Assembly (NCBI GenBank): GCA_018398585.1
Contig: JAGTTD010000011.1
Location: 17,723,346-17,787,345, forward strand
Source: Simmondsia chinensis
Lineage: Eukaryota; Streptophyta; Magnoliopsida; Caryophyllales; Simmondsiaceae
Reading direction: 5' to 3'
Length of the DNA: 64,000 nt
Made by a program: the position numbers and the translations under genes
The notes under the pieces: generated by a model
Databases searched by the model: none
The model's input: only the letters and a program-made list of their open reading frames with translations
Told to the model about the DNA's origin: nothing
Shown: positions 61,034 to 64,000 of the stretch, in pieces
Position numbering within the stretch: the first letter of the stretch is position 1
How the letters are laid out: each line of letters starts with the position of its first letter

Positions 61034-62284
61034 TGATAAGTTGAGATATAGTTGGGTTACTTTTAGATTAATTATTGTTGTTTAATCTACAAATAAATAA
61101 CAATTGTTGATATTTAATATACAAATTAATTAGGTGATGAAAAATTTTTTTTTAAGAAAAATGGAAATAAAAAGGTAAATAGGTAAGAATTAGGATTGGA
61201 AAAAAAATTAAGGAAAAAGAAAAAATTAAAGAAAAAGGGATTAGGTGAAAAAGGTAAATAAAGAAAAAGGAAAAATCTAAAAAAAAAAGATTGGGGGTGG
61301 GGGCTTTTGGAGGAGTTCTAACTTCTCTATTATATATACTAGTTTCGTTCCCGTGCGATGCACGGATAGTATGTATTGATCACTGTATTTTATATCTGTG
61401 ATCTTTTGTATCGAATTAAGATATTGTGTGATCAGCTGTCCATAATGTTGTTTAATTTATATAATTCTCATAGTAATAACCGAAATAGTTTTCAGTAAAA
61501 AATAAGATAAACTATATTTTTCATTTGAAGTCTTTAACAAGTTTTATCGATTTATTTTTTTTATGGATTAAACACAGAAAGTCTTAAATTAAGAATGTAT
61601 TATTTTCCTATTTTTTATTATGGGAGATATACTTGATTTTTTCTTATGGACAAAATACGAAAAGTCTTAATTCGAAATTGTTGGAGGTGTAATCAGTATC
61701 CTATTCTCGGATTACAGAAGAGAAGTATTAAAATAATAATATATTGGCTTAATATTTCCTTTATTACATTCGGTTATCGGAGGCCTTTTTTTTTAGAACC
61801 CTTTCTATTTTTTTATAGGTTAAATACGGAAAGTCTTAAATTAAAAATATGTTTTCCTTTTAATTTTTGGAACTTTAATGAATTAAGTCTTTTCGTACCT
61901 TAGTTTTGTTGTGTAATGCGAAGCGAAATGTCGCACTTCGTGGACTAAATACGAAAAATCTATTTTTTTTTTTTTTTGGTTTGTCGGAGGTCTAACCCGT
62001 GCCCTGTTCCTGGATTACATAAGAAAAGTCTTAAAAAAAAAAATTTACTACTTTATGCACAAATATACATTTGGCATAGTATAACACTCTGGTTTATTTT
62101 GATAGAAAAGTTGGTGGTTGGTAATTTTGTGAGTAAGAAATATTGGGATGGCAATGGGCTCCACCTAATAGGAGCGGGTATAGATAACTGTTTTATACGT
62201 ACGTTAAAGAGGTACAGGGTAGGTAATAGATACCCACAGGTAATAAGGCAAGTGGGGGTACACACAAATAATTTGAAAGGTACA

Positions 62285-62499
62285 CAATATCTTTATGGTA
62301 TTTCATATAAATGAGTTTAGGGTCACTTTGATTTTAATTAATGGTATAATTTGAAAGGTCTTTATGGCATTTTGTTATCTCATATATCTTAAATATTTGC
62401 CAACCACAATATCTTTATGGTATTTCATATAAATGAGTTTAGGGTCACTTTGATTTTGATTAATGGTATAATTTGAAAGGTCTTTATGGTATTTGTACT
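62285..62499. repeat. Tandem duplication of about 122 bp inside H2
   Basis: CAATATCTTTATGGTATTTC and GAGTTTAGGGTCACTTTGAT occur from 62285 and again from 62407 with almost no change. Confidence 0.85.
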
Positions 62500-63113
62500 A
62501 TAACAAAATTAATATATTATGACTTTGCTTGGTGTACTCAAAATATCAAGTGAAATGTTAAAATATTGAGAGATTTACGTGTAATTGTGGTTAGCGAACA
62601 TTGAAGATATATGAGATATCGGAGGCATCGTGGGTAATTTAGGAAGTTTTTGAATCTTAGGTTAAGAAAAGCCCTCTAGAAGGGTCTAAAATATGGTTTA
62701 CTTTATATTTTTCAACCAAAAATTATATTGGATATTTTTTTTAATACTTTCTTATATTTTTTTCCTTTTTTTTATTTTTCTTTTTTCAATTCTACTCTTA
62801 AATACCCTTTTTATCTCCCTTGTTTTTTTCTTATTTTTAGTTTTTGAAGAAAAATTAATAAAATAATTTTGTCACCCTATTATATTGTACAATTTTTTAT
62901 TAAATAACACGAACTAAAAATAAATAAAATAAATAAAATTTTAATTTAAGACTTTCTGTATTTAATTTATAAAGAAAAATAATCGGCAAAAGAAAAAAGG
63001 GAAAATAAATTTCCTATTGAAAACTTAAAATAGGAAATACATTAGTCATATTTTTATTTAAGACTTTTACGGTATACTAATAGTTTTCTCATTGAAATTG
63101 ACTCAATACCCTT

Positions 63114-63429
63114 TAAGTTCACCATATAAAGATATACATTATTTTCGTGCTATTTATAACTAAGAAAATGTTCAAAATTCTACTCTTAATATATGAGATA
63201 CCGAAGGCATTGTGGGCAATATTATAAAAGAAAATAAGTATAGATAATCATACCTGTCCTATTGTCATCCCTAAGTTCACCATATAAAGATATATATTAT
63301 TTTCGTGCTATTTATAACCAAGAAAATGTTCAAAATTCTACTCTTAATATATGAGATATCGGAGGCATTGTGTGCAATATTATAAAAGAAAATAAGTATA
63401 GATAATCATACCTGTCTCATTGTTATTCC
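63114..63429. repeat. Tandem duplication of 158 bp inside H2
   Basis: Units start at 63114 and 63272. They share TAAGTTCACCATATAAAGAT, CATTGTG.GCAATATTATAA and TATAGATAATCATACCTGTC. Few differences, so a recent event. Confidence 0.88.
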
Positions 63430-63658
63430 TTTAATACGTTGAGATATAGTTGTACTACTTTTAGATTAATTGTTGTTGTTTAATCTACAAATCAATACAA
63501 AAAAAAGCAAAATAAGAAAAAAAGGAAAAAAATAAAATAAGAAAAAGGGATTAGGGTTAAGGGAGCATTTAAAAAAAAGGAAAAATCTAAAAAAACAGAA
63601 TTGGGCATTTGGATGCTTTTTAGGGGGGGACAACTTCACAATAAGTATATAGTATAGA

Positions 63659-64000
63659 CTAGGTTCAGTTCCGTGCGATGCACGGACGGTATTTATTGGT
63701 TACTTTTTTTTATATCCGTAATTTTTTACATCGAACTAACATCTTATTTGATCTTCTGCCTATAATATTGTTCAATTTACATAATTTTTATAGTAGTAAC
63801 TGTAAAAATTTTAACAAAAAATAAGACAAACCATATTTCCCATTTTAAATCTTTCACAGGGACTTTATTTGTTCTTTTTTTTTTACAGATTTTTTTTATG
63901 AATTAAATACAGAAAGTCTTAAATTAAAAATTTATTATTATTATTTTTTGGTTATAGGAAGTTTACTTGATTTTCTTTTATGGACTAAATACAAAAAGTG
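63659..64000 (-). mobile_element. Helitron-like copy H3, right part cut by window
   Basis: CTAG at 63659-63662, then on the plus strand GTTCAGTT and the hairpin CCGTGCGATGCACGG (63671-63685). The following 315 bases match the beginnings of H1 and H2 (AACATCTTATTTGATC, TAGTAGTAACTGTAAAA, GACAAACCATATTTCCCATT). Confidence 0.65.

Larger units (their letters stand above)
57636..61338 (-). mobile_element. Helitron-like copy H1
   Basis: Read on the minus strand the 3' end is a hairpin (CCGTGTATTGCACGG, 57648-57662), then GAACGAAC and CTAG at 57636-57639, the Helitron CTRR terminus. The body has repeated GACTAAATACAAAAAGTCTT blocks, and from 58635 a hAT-like GC-rich insertion. The 5' end near 61338 is degenerate (TATATAATAGAGAAGTT). 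It abuts the CTAG of H2. No RepHel protein, so non-autonomous. Confidence 0.65.
61339..63658 (-). mobile_element. Helitron-like copy H2
   Basis: Minus-strand 3' end: hairpin CCGTGCATCGCACGG (61351-61365), GAACGAAA and CTAG (61339-61342). Minus-strand 5' end: TCTATACTATATACTTATTG from 63658, the classic TC-A/T-rich Helitron start. It is joined without spacing to the CTAG of H3. The body is collinear with H1, including the hAT-like left end at 62143 (TTGGGATGGCAATGGGC), but the GC-rich interior is mostly missing. Confidence 0.7.

Noticed and set aside
1..64000. Integrated viral sequence (such as pararetrovirus)
   Set aside because: All reverse transcriptase and integrase relics fit copia, gypsy or LINE order. 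No movement-protein or viral coat-like domain was seen.

Overview
This window is nuclear DNA of a flowering plant, most likely a eudicot. The signs are a host gene with short exons and GT-AG introns, plant-type Ty1/copia and Ty3/gypsy retrotransposons, an RTE-type and an L1-type LINE, Helitron ends, MITE-like elements and AT-rich spacer. The species cannot be fixed from the sequence. The first six bases are a HindIII site, which would fit a BAC insert end. There is no bacterial, viral or CRISPR content.

Layout. 1-2.0 kb: a gag fragment with polypurine tract and LTR (482-993) sits against the broken integrase of a second gypsy element. 5.07-6.06 kb: 5'-truncated L1-type LINE with target-site duplication (TSD). 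6.2-6.9 kb: decayed gypsy RNase H/integrase, minus strand. 7.61-9.45 kb: solo long LTR with perfect TSD. 11.17-15.11 kb: full-length but dead RTE LINE with TSD. 15.29-15.36 kb: tRNA-Ala(UGC)-like sequence. 15.92-21.92 kb: complete but dead Ty1/copia element (copia-1). 22.2-23.4 kb: foldback element and gypsy gag fragment. 24.57-30.55 kb, minus strand: the one recognisable host gene, a CCHC zinc-knuckle plus PSP-domain protein of the ZCCHC8 type, with introns carrying repeats. 31-39 kb: spacer with microsatellites, a foldback MITE and LINE relics, perhaps also a distant 5' untranslated exon. 39.40-51.71 kb: second copia element of the same family (copia-2), whose 5' LTR holds three further insertions nested inside each other. 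53.37-56.2 kb: LTR, primer site and decayed gag of a Tat-like gypsy element. 56.25-57.5 kb: diverged long-LTR copy. 57.64-64.0 kb: three head-to-tail Helitron-like copies carrying a hAT-like, GC-rich internal segment that is tandemly expanded in the first copy.

How the parts relate. Nearly everything outside 24.5-30.6 kb is transposon-derived, and every transposon gene seen is broken by stops, frameshifts or lost catalytic residues. The nesting gives a relative order: copia-2, then long LTR A, then solo LTR C, then long LTR B. The most notable structures are the abutting Helitron array, the four-level nest, the clustered GTGTCGACAC palindromes in the copia LTRs, a long LTR that contains its own primer-site-like motif, and an 18-bp insertion that looks like an RTE tail alone. 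I found no clearly new gene system.
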